Shown here piece after piece: positions 15,357-22,613 of a stretch of 39,196 nucleotides of DNA (the first letter of the stretch is position 1; each line of letters starts with the position of its first letter). The stretch comes from a virus: IMG/VR virus record IMGVR_UViG_3300044756_000020, positions 1-39,196 of that record; one strand, written 5' to 3'. Both the position numbers and the translations under genes were made by a program. The notes beneath the pieces were generated by a model. It was not told the DNA's origin. It made no database searches and saw only the letters and a list, made by a program, of their open reading frames with translations.

Positions 15357-17813
15357 ATGGCTGACGACACATCGACGGGGTTGCTCGGGCAGGCCGTTCC
15401 GCCATCGAATATCGATCCGGCCATGTTGGAGCAGTTGCAGCGGAAACTGTTGGCGCCGGTGCCGGCCGTGCAACCCGATCGCACGCCGGTCGAGCATGAC
15501 TGGCGTTATTGGCTCGGCCGGGTCGGCAACGCGATGGGCGGCTCGGGTGTGATTGATTCGCTGTCACCAGCGGAGCAGCAGGCCGCCGGATTGCGGGCGC
15601 TCGGCAGCTTCTCCACCGGCCTGATGCAGTCGGCGCGTTACGAACCGGGAAAGACCATCTTCTCGAACCTGGGCGAGGGCTTCGCCGCCGCCGATCGGTC
15701 GGTCGCCGGCAGCGAGCGCGAGGGGGCCAGGGTTCTGGCGGGGCGGCAGGCCGCGCTGACCGAGAGCCAGAAGCAGCAAATCGAGGGCATCAAGGCGGCG
15801 CTGCCGCTGCTCACCCTTCAGGGCCAGCAGGCGGCCGTGCGAGGGATGCCAGGCAGCCTCCTCGGCCCTAACGTCGGAAGCGTGGGCGCTGACACCTATG
15901 TCGGCGCCATCGGCGGCCATGAGGGCACGGGACAGAACCCCAACTCCTCGGCTGTCGGCGTCGGCCAGTTCCTCGACAGCACCTGGATGGATTTCGCCAA
16001 GGCGAACCCGCAATACTTTACCGGCATGACACCGGAGCAGGCGTTGGCGGCCCGCAAAGATCCGGCGTTCGGCGCCAAGGTCGGCCCGGTCGCGATCGAG
16101 TGGCTGGCGAAGCAGAACGCCGACGCGCTCACCAAGGCTGGCGTGCCGCCCTCCGGCTCCGTCCTGGGCATCGCGCACTACCTCGGGGCCGGCGCGGCGG
16201 CGTCGATCGCCAAAGCCCCCGACAGCGCGATGGTGTCTTCGTTCGTCCCCGCCGCCGCCGTGGCGGCCAACCCTGAACTGAAGACCATGACGGTCGGGCA
16301 GATGAAAGCCCGCTACGCCAACACGCCAAATCCCACCTTCATGGCGGGCGCCCCGGCGGCACCCACCCCCGTTGGCCAGAACCCAGGCGGCAAGGTTCAG
16401 ATCCCGCCGCCAACAGCGGCGGCGCCAGGGACGCCCACCGTGGCGCCGGGACAGGCGGCGCCGACAGTCGCGCCGGCTGGACGGGGAACGCTGCCGCCGC
16501 CAGAGCCGGCCATGGCGGGCACGGCGCAGGTGGCGGGGAATGTCGGCGCACCTACCAGCGGCGTCATCCCTCCATCCCCGCCTGGGTCGGCCGCCGACGT
16601 GGCCGACATCAAGGCGGGCATGGTCGCCGCCGGCGCCGATCCAAACACGCTGGCAGCCGGCCCAGGATCGAAGCCGGGGGTGCCTCCGGCCGTCGCCACG
16701 GCCCAGCTCTCTCCCCTGCCGCCGGGAATGGATGCCAATTCGCGCGAGGCCTACGGCATCCTCCATCCGATCGTGCCGCCTCCCGAGATGCAAAAGCTGT
16801 TCAATCCGCAACCCGACCCCGATCAGATGGCGGCCATCCAGGCGCGGAAGCTGAACGCGGAGAGGGACTATCAGGCCGCGAAGGCCGGTAAAGATCCGAT
16901 CGCGGCGACGGCGGCGGCGCGTGCGCTGTTCGACAAAGCGACGGCCGACGAGAACACGCTGCGCGAGAACGCCCGCAAACTCGGCACCGAAACCAAGGCC
17001 AATTTTTACAAGGAGCGGAGCGCCGCGCTGGACACCGCGTGGGCGGCGGAACAGAAGCAGCGGGATGAACTGGCGGCATCGCAGCGGACGCAAGACTTCG
17101 AACTAAGAAAGATCGAGGCGACGGGCCGGGAAACCCGTCTGAATACCGAGGCGGGCTCGATCGTCGAAAGCAACAAGCGGGTGCGCGACAGCCTCGGCGA
17201 CGATGCCACGGCGGCGGCGAAGACGATCCCCAACCTCGAGGGGCTGCGTGCGCTGTCGGACAATGTTGGCCCGAATGATGCCGACCTGACCAAACTGGCG
17301 ACGGTGCCGTTCATGGGCACCTCGCTGCTCAATCATATGGCCACGCTCGGGCTGGTCGACAAAACCAAAGCGGGCGCCATTCAAATGCTGCAAGGCGGGA
17401 TTTCCGGCACCGTGGCGCAACTGCGTCAGGGTATGTCGATGGGCGCGCTGTCGGATCGTGACCTGACATTCATCGAGAGCCTCGGCCCCAACCTTTACGA
17501 AGATCAGGCGACCCGCTCGGCCGTGATCTCGTATTTGCAGCAGTCGCAGCGCGCCAAGATCCGCTTCAACAACGAGTTCAACGAAGAGATGACGAAGCCC
17601 GGGGCGAACGCGGCCAAGGCACTCGCGGCGGCACGCGAGACGATGGACGCGAAGCATCCGATCGTGCCCCAGATGACACCGGAAGTCGCCGCCATTTGGA
17701 CCGATCCGTCCCCGGAGGCGGCGGCGACGCGGAAACAGTGGGCGGCGCGCCACGGCGTGAAGCAGAACACGCTGGTGCGTCAGCCTGACGGCTCCCTGTT
17801 GTTGGTGAAGTAA
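15357..17813 (+). CDS. internal virion protein with lytic transglycosylase domain
   Basis: An 818-aa protein. Residues about 178-315 form a lysozyme-like SLT domain: GGHEGTGQNPNSSAVGVGQF has Glu189 as the likely catalytic acid, followed by LDSTWMDFAKANPQYFTGMT and the GIAHYLGAG block typical of this family. Residues about 325-460 are a long Pro/Ala/Gly linker. The rest is helical and charged, with coiled-coil character (about 490-640), as in T7 gp16-type ejection proteins. It probably opens peptidoglycan during DNA entry. It is also the only peptidoglycan-cutting enzyme recognised in the genome, so a second role at lysis cannot be excluded. GAGGTGAGAAGCC precedes ATG 15357. Confidence 0.82.
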   Translation: MADDTSTGLLGQAVPPSNIDPAMLEQLQRKLLAPVPAVQPDRTPVEHDWRYWLGRVGNAMGGSGVIDSLSPAEQQAAGLRALGSFSTGLMQSARYEPGKTIFSNLGEGFAAADRSVAGSEREGARVLAGRQAALTESQKQQIEGIKAALPLLTLQGQQAAVRGMPGSLLGPNVGSVGADTYVGAIGGHEGTGQNPNSSAVGVGQFLDSTWMDFAKANPQYFTGMTPEQALAARKDPAFGAKVGPVAIEWLAKQNADALTKAGVPPSGSVLGIAHYLGAGAAASIAKAPDSAMVSSFVPAAAVAANPELKTMTVGQMKARYANTPNPTFMAGAPAAPTPVGQNPGGKVQIPPPTAAAPGTPTVAPGQAAPTVAPAGRGTLPPPEPAMAGTAQVAGNVGAPTSGVIPPSPPGSAADVADIKAGMVAAGADPNTLAAGPGSKPGVPPAVATAQLSPLPPGMDANSREAYGILHPIVPPPEMQKLFNPQPDPDQMAAIQARKLNAERDYQAAKAGKDPIAATAAARALFDKATADENTLRENARKLGTETKANFYKERSAALDTAWAAEQKQRDELAASQRTQDFELRKIEATGRETRLNTEAGSIVESNKRVRDSLGDDATAAAKTIPNLEGLRALSDNVGPNDADLTKLATVPFMGTSLLNHMATLGLVDKTKAGAIQMLQGGISGTVAQLRQGMSMGALSDRDLTFIESLGPNLYEDQATRSAVISYLQQSQRAKIRFNNEFNEEMTKPGANAAKALAAARETMDAKHPIVPQMTPEVAAIWTDPSPEAAATRKQWAARHGVKQNTLVRQPDGSLLLVK

Positions 17814-17814
17814 G

Positions 17815-19530
17815 ATGGCGGACGATTATGATCCTGGCGCGAACTCCACTCCGTTCGGCCCCCAGGCTGGCGACACGCCGGCGGCCGCGGCGGCGCCGTC
17901 TTACGATCCCGGCGCGGCGGCGAAGCCGAAGGAGAACCCCAACCCTCTGACCACCAGCTATGGGAAGGTGCCGACCAGCCAGTGGGCCGGCTCGCCATGG
18001 GCGACAAATCCGAACGACGACGAATACGGCGGCAGACCAGGGGGACTAGACAAGTTCCTGGCGGAACCGTTCGTGTCTGGCGTTGGGCGCGGCGCCCGCG
18101 ACACGATCGACACGGGCGCCCACGCGCTGGCCTCGGTCGCCGCGCCGGGAGATGTCGAAGCCATTCGCGCCTCCGATAAAGCCATTCGTGACGAGTGGGA
18201 GAAGAAGCATGGCGACAGCACGGCGGCCAAGGTCGGGCGCTTTGTCGGGCAGCTCGGCTCGACGGCGGGCCCGGTCGGCATCGTTGGACGCGGTATCGGC
18301 GCGGCCGCCTGGGGTTTGCCGGCCGCTGTTCGGTTATTGCTTCAGGGCGCGGGCCAGGGAGGCACCCAGGCCGGTATGACCGCCTCGGGCTATGACGAGC
18401 CGACCGGAGAACAGGTCGTCCGTGGCGCCGCCACGGGGGCCGTGGTTGGGCCGGTCGCCGGGGGCCTGACGGCGGCGATCGATAAGTTGCGCGGCTTCTA
18501 TGGCGGCATCCGGCCGGAGATCGCCGATCTGGCCGACAAGGCGTGGCAAAGAGGGATCAACATCCCGGTCAACGCCATGGCGACAAACCCGCAGCTCAAG
18601 ATGTTCACCAACGCGCTGCGGACTTTACCGGGCACGGGAGAAGACGCCGCCGCCCTGGCGCGGCAGAGGCAGTTCCAGGGCGCGGTGATGAGGGAAGGCG
18701 GCTCCGTGGCCGACACGGCTGGTCCCGCCGAGATGACGGCGATGCGAAACCGCATCAGCGACGGCTACGAGGCCGCGCTTAACCGGGTGACGGCCATCCC
18801 TCACGGCCCGCAACTCATCAACGATCTGTCGGGCGTTGGAGCCGACGCGACCCGGTTCACCGACCCGGCCACGGCGGGTTACGTCGGACGCGCCATTCGC
18901 GAGGTTCACGACGCGTTCGGTGGTGGTCCCATCACGGGGGCCGCCTATAAATCACTGACCGCCAGCGACGGCCCGCTGGCGCGGATCACCGCCGCCGCCC
19001 CGGAGGCGGCACGGCCTTATCTGACTCAGATCAATGACGCGTTACGGCAGCAACTCACCCGATCGGCTCCACCCGGCACCGCCGCCGATCTCATTCGCCT
19101 CGACCGGGAATGGCGGGCGATGCACACCATCCGTCCCCTGGCTGAGAAGTCGGCGACCGGCGACATCCAACCGGGCGGGCTCCTGCAATCGGTGATCAAT
19201 CAGTCACGTAAATTCGACGGCCCGGCCAGCGGCGTGGCGTTCAGTGACGAGGCGTTGCCGGAACTGGGCCGGATCGGGAAGCAGTTCTTCGGACACATCC
19301 CCGAGAGCGGCACGGCGCCGCGAACACAGGCCTACAGCTTCGCGCAACACCCCCTCGCCACCGCGACGGGGTTCATGCCTGGGATGGTGTTCGGCCGACC
19401 CCTGCGGGCGTGGCTGGACAACCCAACGGTATCCAGGCGGGTGATCGACACATCACTGGGTGGCCCGGTGCCTGATCCCGGCCGTGCCATCCCGGCGGTA
19501 AATCTGTTGGGCCTCGACGCTCAACGCTGA
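17815..19530 (+). CDS. internal virion/ejection protein
   Basis: A 571-aa protein. Residues 1-60 are disordered. Residues 80-225 have Gly/Ala-rich, weakly hydrophobic helices (GIVGRGIGAAAWGLPAAVRL and AATGAVVGPVAGGLTAAI) that could insert in membranes. The C-terminal part is helical. It starts one base after the transglycosylase stop (TAAGATG) and ends the rightward late operon, overlapping the end of the leftward gene at 19521 by 10 bases. The order and composition match the last ejection protein of podoviruses. Confidence 0.75.
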   Translation: MADDYDPGANSTPFGPQAGDTPAAAAAPSYDPGAAAKPKENPNPLTTSYGKVPTSQWAGSPWATNPNDDEYGGRPGGLDKFLAEPFVSGVGRGARDTIDTGAHALASVAAPGDVEAIRASDKAIRDEWEKKHGDSTAAKVGRFVGQLGSTAGPVGIVGRGIGAAAWGLPAAVRLLLQGAGQGGTQAGMTASGYDEPTGEQVVRGAATGAVVGPVAGGLTAAIDKLRGFYGGIRPEIADLADKAWQRGINIPVNAMATNPQLKMFTNALRTLPGTGEDAAALARQRQFQGAVMREGGSVADTAGPAEMTAMRNRISDGYEAALNRVTAIPHGPQLINDLSGVGADATRFTDPATAGYVGRAIREVHDAFGGGPITGAAYKSLTASDGPLARITAAAPEAARPYLTQINDALRQQLTRSAPPGTAADLIRLDREWRAMHTIRPLAEKSATGDIQPGGLLQSVINQSRKFDGPASGVAFSDEALPELGRIGKQFFGHIPESGTAPRTQAYSFAQHPLATATGFMPGMVFGRPLRAWLDNPTVSRRVIDTSLGGPVPDPGRAIPAVNLLGLDAQR

Positions 19531-19658
19531 CGCGGCGGCCACTGGCACATCTCGGTAGCCGTCAGCCACAGCAGCGGGATCAGCACGCGAAGGAACGCGG
19601 CGGCGAGGGGAAGCCCCACGAAGACGACGAAAAGCCAGAACAGTATCTCGATCATCAT
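19521..19658 (-). CDS. small membrane protein
   Basis: A 45-aa protein (MMIEILFWLFVVFVGLPLAA at its start) with one long or two short transmembrane segments (about residues 4-35) and a short basic tail PPRQR. The start is at 19658 within ATGATG, overlapping the stop of the upstream leftward gene. Size and topology would suit a holin or a superinfection-exclusion peptide. It is the last gene of leftward cluster 1 and runs into the end of the late operon. Confidence 0.7.
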   Translation of the reverse strand: MMIEILFWLFVVFVGLPLAAAFLRVLIPLLWLTATEMCQWPPRQR

Positions 19659-20140
19659 GTCATCCCCTTCATTCTGCCTTCCATCACGGCTCGTCGAGCC
19701 GCCAGAAGGTCAATGCCGACCCGCTTTCCGTCGTCCAGCCACCCCCCGAGCAGTCTTTTTTTCTTACTTCCTTGGTTTGGGCGGACAGACTGTCCGCCCC
19801 GGATTATTCTGGGTTTCGGCACGACCGGGCCGTCTGGAACCAGCAGGCCATACGCGTTCGCCCGCTGTTGCGCGCGGCCGTCGACGATCTCAAAGCGAGC
19901 GCGGACGGCGAGAAGGCCACGGGCCTCGAGGGTAACCCTGGCCCGGCGCACCGTCCGATCACAACATCCGGCGGTGACGGCGATCTTGCCTGTGGTCGGC
20001 GACCAGTCCCCCGCCATGTTCAGGTTCGCAATGGCGAGCGCCACGTCCCGGTGCTTCGCGGGCAGCCAGCCAGCATGATATTCGTCCCTGATCCTGTGGC
20101 AAAACGCTGACCATTCCTTGGTTGGCAGTGTCGCGGGCAT
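19655..20140 (-). CDS. winged-HTH-like DNA-binding protein
   Basis: A 161-aa basic protein. Residues about 27-100 have a winged-helix pattern: KHRDVALAIANLNMAGDWSP, then KIAVTAGCCDRTVRRARVTL as a recognition helix region, then EARGLLAVRARFEIVDGRAQ as the wing. It resembles replication-initiation or HTH-type phage regulators. The C-terminus is basic and disordered. The start ATG 20140 has the Shine-Dalgarno GAGAGG eight bases upstream, itself part of a hairpin. A regulatory role is inference. Confidence 0.75.
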   Translation of the reverse strand: MPATLPTKEWSAFCHRIRDEYHAGWLPAKHRDVALAIANLNMAGDWSPTTGKIAVTAGCCDRTVRRARVTLEARGLLAVRARFEIVDGRAQQRANAYGLLVPDGPVVPKPRIIRGGQSVRPNQGSKKKRLLGGWLDDGKRVGIDLLAARRAVMEGRMKGMT

Positions 20141-20148
20141 CGGTTTGT

Positions 20149-20164
20149 CCTCTCTGTCGAGAGG
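20149..20164 (-). promoter_or_regulatory. hairpin that sequesters the ribosome binding site
   Basis: On the leftward mRNA CCTCTC-GACA-GAGAGG folds into a perfect 6-bp stem. Its 3' arm is the Shine-Dalgarno of the gene starting at 20140. Translation should depend on opening of this stem by a protein, a coupled ribosome or another RNA. Confidence 0.5.
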
Positions 20165-20289
20165 CCGCCGTCAGGGGGCTCCACAAGGCCGCGATTTCCC
20201 GTCCGTGAAAACGGTACTTGAAATCTGATCTCAGGCATGGGAAGGTCGGTTTTCGAGACAGACTTTCCCGGCCTTGCCGGACGCTTGTG

Positions 20290-20319
20290 GGCCACCTTCG
20301 GGTGGCCTTCGGTGTTTCT
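20290..20319 (+). terminator. rightward terminator-like hairpin with UUCG loop
   Basis: GGCCACC-TTCG-GGTGGCC (20290-20307), a perfect 7-bp stem closed by a very stable cUUCGg loop, is followed on the plus strand by the moderately T-rich TTCGGTGTTTCT. Its direction is opposite to the leftward cluster around it, so it may stop late transcripts that run past 19530. The noncoding stretch 20141-20363 otherwise holds only the ribosome-binding-site hairpin at 20149. Confidence 0.5.
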
Positions 20320-20363
20320 AGGTCATTGCATCCCCGGACTTATGCACAGATATCGGAGTCTGG

Positions 20364-20621
20364 CTAGCGCGATTCGCGGTCGTCTCCCTCGTATAGTGCC
20401 CGCCGCGCGATGTGGGCGATCTGGGTGACGACGTGGCGCATACTGGCCGCCGCGATCCTGTCGAGCGTCATGCCGTTGGCCTCCAGCACCTCTCGCGCTC
20501 GCCGGTAGTAGTCCCCGCTCGGCTCGGGGAACGCTGACAGCGGGTATGCCTCTTCCCACGATGCGACACGGTGGAGGGCCTCCTCGAGCCTGTCCATACG
20601 GTCTTGCTCGGCCTCGGTCAT
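20364..20621 (-). CDS. small helical protein
   Basis: An 85-aa protein starting MTEAEQDRMDRLEEALHRVA. It is charged and helical, with an aromatic middle (EEAYPLSAFPEPSGDYYRRA). The start ATG 20621 overlaps the stop of the upstream gene (ATGA); a longer form from 20678 is less likely because it would run through that gene. The first residues resemble the leftward gene at 4419-4622. No known domain. Confidence 0.65.
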   Translation of the reverse strand: MTEAEQDRMDRLEEALHRVASWEEAYPLSAFPEPSGDYYRRAREVLEANGMTLDRIAAASMRHVVTQIAHIARRALYEGDDRESR

Positions 20622-20776
20622 GGCGTCATCCACCGCACCCGCTCCCCTCTCGTCAGCTGCGCCGGCGCTTCGTGACACGCGGCGTCGAGCGTCATCGGGG
20701 TGAGGAGAGCGATACCGGTCATCGCCGTGAGCGCGAGCAGGGTGGAGGCCAGGACAAAGTTGAGCGTATCAACCAT
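20618..20776 (-). CDS. small protein with N-terminal membrane segment
   Basis: A 52-aa protein with a hydrophobic segment at residues about 5-27 (LNFVLASTLLALTAMTGIAL) and a short polar C-terminus containing one Cys. AGGA lies eight bases before the ATG at 20776. It is coupled by overlap on both sides (TGATG upstream, ATGA downstream). It could be a signal-anchored envelope protein such as a spanin-like or exclusion peptide; there is no clear lipobox. Confidence 0.65.
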   Translation of the reverse strand: MVDTLNFVLASTLLALTAMTGIALLTPMTLDAACHEAPAQLTRGERVRWMTP

Positions 20777-20997
20777 CAGGGTCGTCCTTTCCTTTCGAGG
20801 ACATCTGGCGTCGGCGCCATCTGGTTGATTTCGGAGACAGCCAAAGGCTTACGCCACTGTATCGTTACATGGACGTGATTGTCGGGGAAGTCGTCGGCCA
20901 GTATCAGCGGCTCGCTCGTGCCACACATGGACATGATACGATCACGCACTGACTCGATTTCGCGGACTGTCGTCCCGCTCCAACGGAGCAGGGGCAC
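20776..20997 (-). CDS. hypothetical protein, possibly the 3' part of an interrupted gene
   Basis: A 73-aa protein if started at GTG 20997. The same frame is open for 24 more codons upstream (SVYAGGRPLWHLSLARQDLK followed by KRQP) until a TGA at 21072-21070 that is the stop of the next upstream leftward gene, in the same frame. No ATG, GTG or TTG lies in that stretch. The upstream codons look coding, so the original protein probably joined both pieces. GTG 20997 has no good Shine-Dalgarno. The protein contains LRWSGTTVREIESVRDRIMS and a C-terminal segment ending LERKGRP. No function is known. Confidence 0.6.
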   Translation of the reverse strand: MPLLRWSGTTVREIESVRDRIMSMCGTSEPLILADDFPDNHVHVTIQWRKPLAVSEINQMAPTPDVLERKGRP

Positions 20998-21069
20998 CGG
21001 TTGCCGTTTCTTTAGATCCTGCCTGGCTAAACTAAGATGCCAGAGCGGTCGGCCGCCGGCGTAAACGCT

Positions 21070-21201
21070 TCACTCCTGGCCGATATTCACCGTCAGGCAC
21101 GCGCTGATGTCACGCGTGGCGCGCCAGGAGTGGCCGACGACGATGTCTCGTTCGGGGTCGAAGGCGGGGCGCGCCAAGGCAAAGTTTATCTGTGACCGCA
21201 T
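21070..21201 (-). CDS. 43-aa protein, possibly the 5' part of an interrupted gene
   Basis: First gene of leftward cluster 1. ATG 21201 has AAAGGAAA at good spacing. The protein (MRSQINFALARPAFDPERDI, then VVGHSWRATRDISACL) ends at TGA 21072-21070, after which the same frame stays open into the gene at 20776-20997. Either it is a complete small protein, or the TGA is a nonsense mutation, sequencing error or recoding site. CAGGAG just before the stop could start reinitiation. The 95-base leader upstream can fold into hairpins. Confidence 0.6.
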   Translation of the reverse strand: MRSQINFALARPAFDPERDIVVGHSWRATRDISACLTVNIGQE

Positions 21202-21247
21202 CTGGGCTTTCCTTTTAATCGGATCGTGATTTGGCGGGGATATGCAC

Positions 21248-21266
21248 GTCCAGGCTTTGCGTGGAC
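21248..21266 (-). promoter_or_regulatory. hairpin in the leader of leftward cluster 1
   Basis: GTCCAGGC-TTT-GCGTGGAC, an 8-bp stem with one mismatch, lies between the predicted leftward promoter and the first gene. No T-run follows. It may stabilise the leader or take part in control. Confidence 0.35.
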
Positions 21267-21303
21267 CTCTACACGGGAGGTCGGCGCCGGCACGAAGGCG
21301 GGC

Positions 21304-21332
21304 ATCCTGTCGTTATGTCTGATAGCGGTCAA
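21304..21332 (-). promoter_or_regulatory. predicted leftward promoter of cluster 1
   Basis: TTGACC (minus strand, 21332-21327) and CAGGAT (21309-21304) are separated by 17 bases. The -35 lies in CTATTGACC, shared with the leftward promoter of cluster 2 and the capsid leader. It directly abuts a predicted operator at 21333. Confidence 0.5.
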
Positions 21333-21429
21333 TAGGCAATCGCCAAAGGGTTCCGTTTTTTAATCATTGCCATTTGGTAATTGGCAGTTGCCAAGACTTT
21401 TGAGCATGGACTCTCTTGGAGATGTCCAA
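21333..21429. promoter_or_regulatory. operator array of 14-bp palindromes in the control region
   Basis: TTGGCAGTTGCCAA (21381-21394) has perfect 6-bp arms, and TTGGAGATGTCCAA (21416-21429) has 5-bp arms with the same TTGG-N6-CCAA frame. TAGGCAATCGCCAA (21333-21346) is a weaker match. TTGCCATTTGGTAA (21367-21380), adjoining the best site, is a degenerate inverted form. The array separates the leftward promoter from the HTH gene at 21443, as in lambda-like immunity regions, so this HTH protein is the obvious candidate ligand. Apart from these sites and the promoter, 21202-21442 is non-coding. Confidence 0.55.
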
Positions 21430-21442
21430 CTAGCGTCGCGTG

Positions 21443-21670
21443 ATGGGAACCGATCCAGATCCGCTTTTAATCGCCATCGAAGCGTATCTTTCCGAGACCG
21501 GAATATCCCAAACCGCGTTCGGCTATTACAGCGTCAACGATCCGGCACTCGTTTCGGACATGCGCCGTGGGCGAGAGCCACGCCGAGCGGTGCGTGAGCG
21601 TGTCCTCGCCTTCATCGATTTGCCGCATCGCGGCACCGCGCGCGAAGCAGCCCGCAAGGCAGCGGCATGA
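21443..21670 (+). CDS. small HTH transcriptional regulator (Cro-like)
   Basis: A 75-aa protein. LLIAIEAYLSETGISQTAFG followed by YYSVNDPALVSDMRRGREPR has the helix-turn-helix pattern of small Cro/C1-type regulators common in alphaproteobacterial phages, where the RRGREPR-like stretch follows the recognition helix. The start is ATG 21443, or GTG 21440 directly before it; neither has a clear Shine-Dalgarno. The gene is monocistronic, with operator palindromes upstream and a structured tail with a strong terminator downstream. It probably regulates its own promoter and leftward cluster 1. Confidence 0.75.
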   Translation: MGTDPDPLLIAIEAYLSETGISQTAFGYYSVNDPALVSDMRRGREPRRAVRERVLAFIDLPHRGTAREAARKAAA

Positions 21671-21682
21671 CATCTCCCCATT

Positions 21683-21734
21683 GGCCGTCTGGAGACATAG
21701 CAGACGGCCGATCGCGGTCTGGGCGGGTCCAGAC
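21683..21734 (+). ncRNA. two perfect hairpins in the 3' region of the regulator transcript
   Basis: Hairpin 1: GGCCGTCTG (21683-21691) with CAGACGGCC (21701-21709). Hairpin 2: GTCTGG (21717-21722) with CCAGAC (21729-21734). Because GTCTGG and CAGAC occur in both, the left arm of hairpin 1 can also pair with the right arm of hairpin 2, giving an alternative fold. The terminator follows 26 bases later. It may be a structured 3' UTR or a small RNA. Confidence 0.45.
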
Positions 21735-21759
21735 AAGCCACGACTATCCCCCCAACACT

Positions 21760-21800
21760 GACCCAGGCGCGCGCCCCAATGCGGGCCTGGGTCTTTTTTT
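21760..21800 (+). terminator. rho-independent terminator
   Basis: GACCCAGGC (21760-21768) pairs perfectly with GCCTGGGTC (21785-21793), followed by seven T residues (21794-21800). It closes the transcript of the HTH regulator. The next gene starts 22 bases further on, so the early operon must be transcribed by readthrough or from an unseen promoter. Confidence 0.9.
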
Positions 21801-21821
21801 GGTCGGTGACCGGAGGCCGGC

Positions 21822-22613
21822 ATGACGCAGCGCAGTAAGCTCCAGTCACCTGAACGGCTCGCCATCGTCGCGGAGTTGTGGGGCACGATGACGCCGACGC
21901 GAGAGATCCTCGAGCTGCTCAACGCGGCGCCGGGGCCAGAGGGAAGGGTCACCAACGACCAGGCGCACAGGTGGGGTGTCCGGGCCGGCGTGTACCGACC
22001 GAAGAACCTTTCCAGCGCGCAACGAATGGCCACGGTGCGCGGCAATTTCGCGCGACCAGAGGCGATGTCCTCGGCGGAACGCGCGCCGATCCTGCGCGCG
22101 CTGGTCACCGATACGTGGTCCTACGAGCGGCTCGAGACGCTGTGTGTCGAATGGAATTTAGGGACGCTCACCAGCGAGATTGGCCTGAAGTTGCACTGCT
22201 CACGCGGCGCGACGTTGGGCAAGGCGCGGCGGCTGGTCGAGGCCGGCGCGCTCATCTCCCGGCTGTCTCCTATTTTCTATCAGCGGGAGAATGCGGGTAG
22301 CGGCTGGGTCAGCCGGGCGAAGGGAGCGCCGGAGGCCGTGACGGCGCGTGCCGTCAATATCCCAGATCCGAAGGTCACGCTGGCGCCGCTGGCCAGCCTC
22401 GCCGGCGAGCCGCTCGAGGACGAAGCCTGGACGCCGCCGGCGCGTATCCGGTCATGCCAGTTCGTCGTCTGTGAGGGGTCTTTCTGCCAGCCCTGGGAGT
22501 TGTGCGGCCAGCCGCTCGCCGATGGATCACGAGCATGGTGCGATGAACACCGCCTGCTGGTCGTTGATGTCGCGGCCATGAAGCGGTCCTCGAGGCGGGA
22601 TCTGGCGGCGTGA
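21822..22613 (+). CDS. GcrA-like cell-cycle regulator homologue
   Basis: A 263-aa protein. The N-terminal 60 residues contain an HTH-like segment (PERLAIVAELWGTMTPTREI). A second helical domain spans about 90-160. The C-terminal residues about 210-243 show the GcrA-type Cys/His motif: SCQFVVCEGSFCQPWELCGQ followed by PLADGSRAWCDEH. GcrA works with sigma-70 at promoters carrying methylated GANTC in alphaproteobacteria. Phage homologues could redirect host transcription or drive phage genes. The protein is longer than host GcrA (about 170 aa). GGAGGCC precedes ATG 21822. Confidence in the C-terminal motif is good; the function is inference. Confidence 0.65.
   Translation: MTQRSKLQSPERLAIVAELWGTMTPTREILELLNAAPGPEGRVTNDQAHRWGVRAGVYRPKNLSSAQRMATVRGNFARPEAMSSAERAPILRALVTDTWSYERLETLCVEWNLGTLTSEIGLKLHCSRGATLGKARRLVEAGALISRLSPIFYQRENAGSGWVSRAKGAPEAVTARAVNIPDPKVTLAPLASLAGEPLEDEAWTPPARIRSCQFVVCEGSFCQPWELCGQPLADGSRAWCDEHRLLVVDVAAMKRSSRRDLAA

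Noticed and set aside
15564-17093. A 509-codon antisense open frame (minus strand) across the transglycosylase gene
   Set aside because: It is a shadow of a GC-rich gene. The product is Arg/Gly-rich and of low complexity, has no ribosome binding site or partner genes, and the plus-strand gene has a clear domain.
20618-21201. A recoded genome in which TGA is a sense codon
   Set aside because: Many genes end with TGA in ATGA or TGATG overlaps, so TGA works as a stop throughout. The in-frame TGA at 21070 is an isolated case.
21467-22108. A 213-codon leftward frame crossing the terminator region
   Set aside because: It covers the HTH gene, the hairpins, the terminator and the start of the GcrA-like gene, and has no ribosome binding site.
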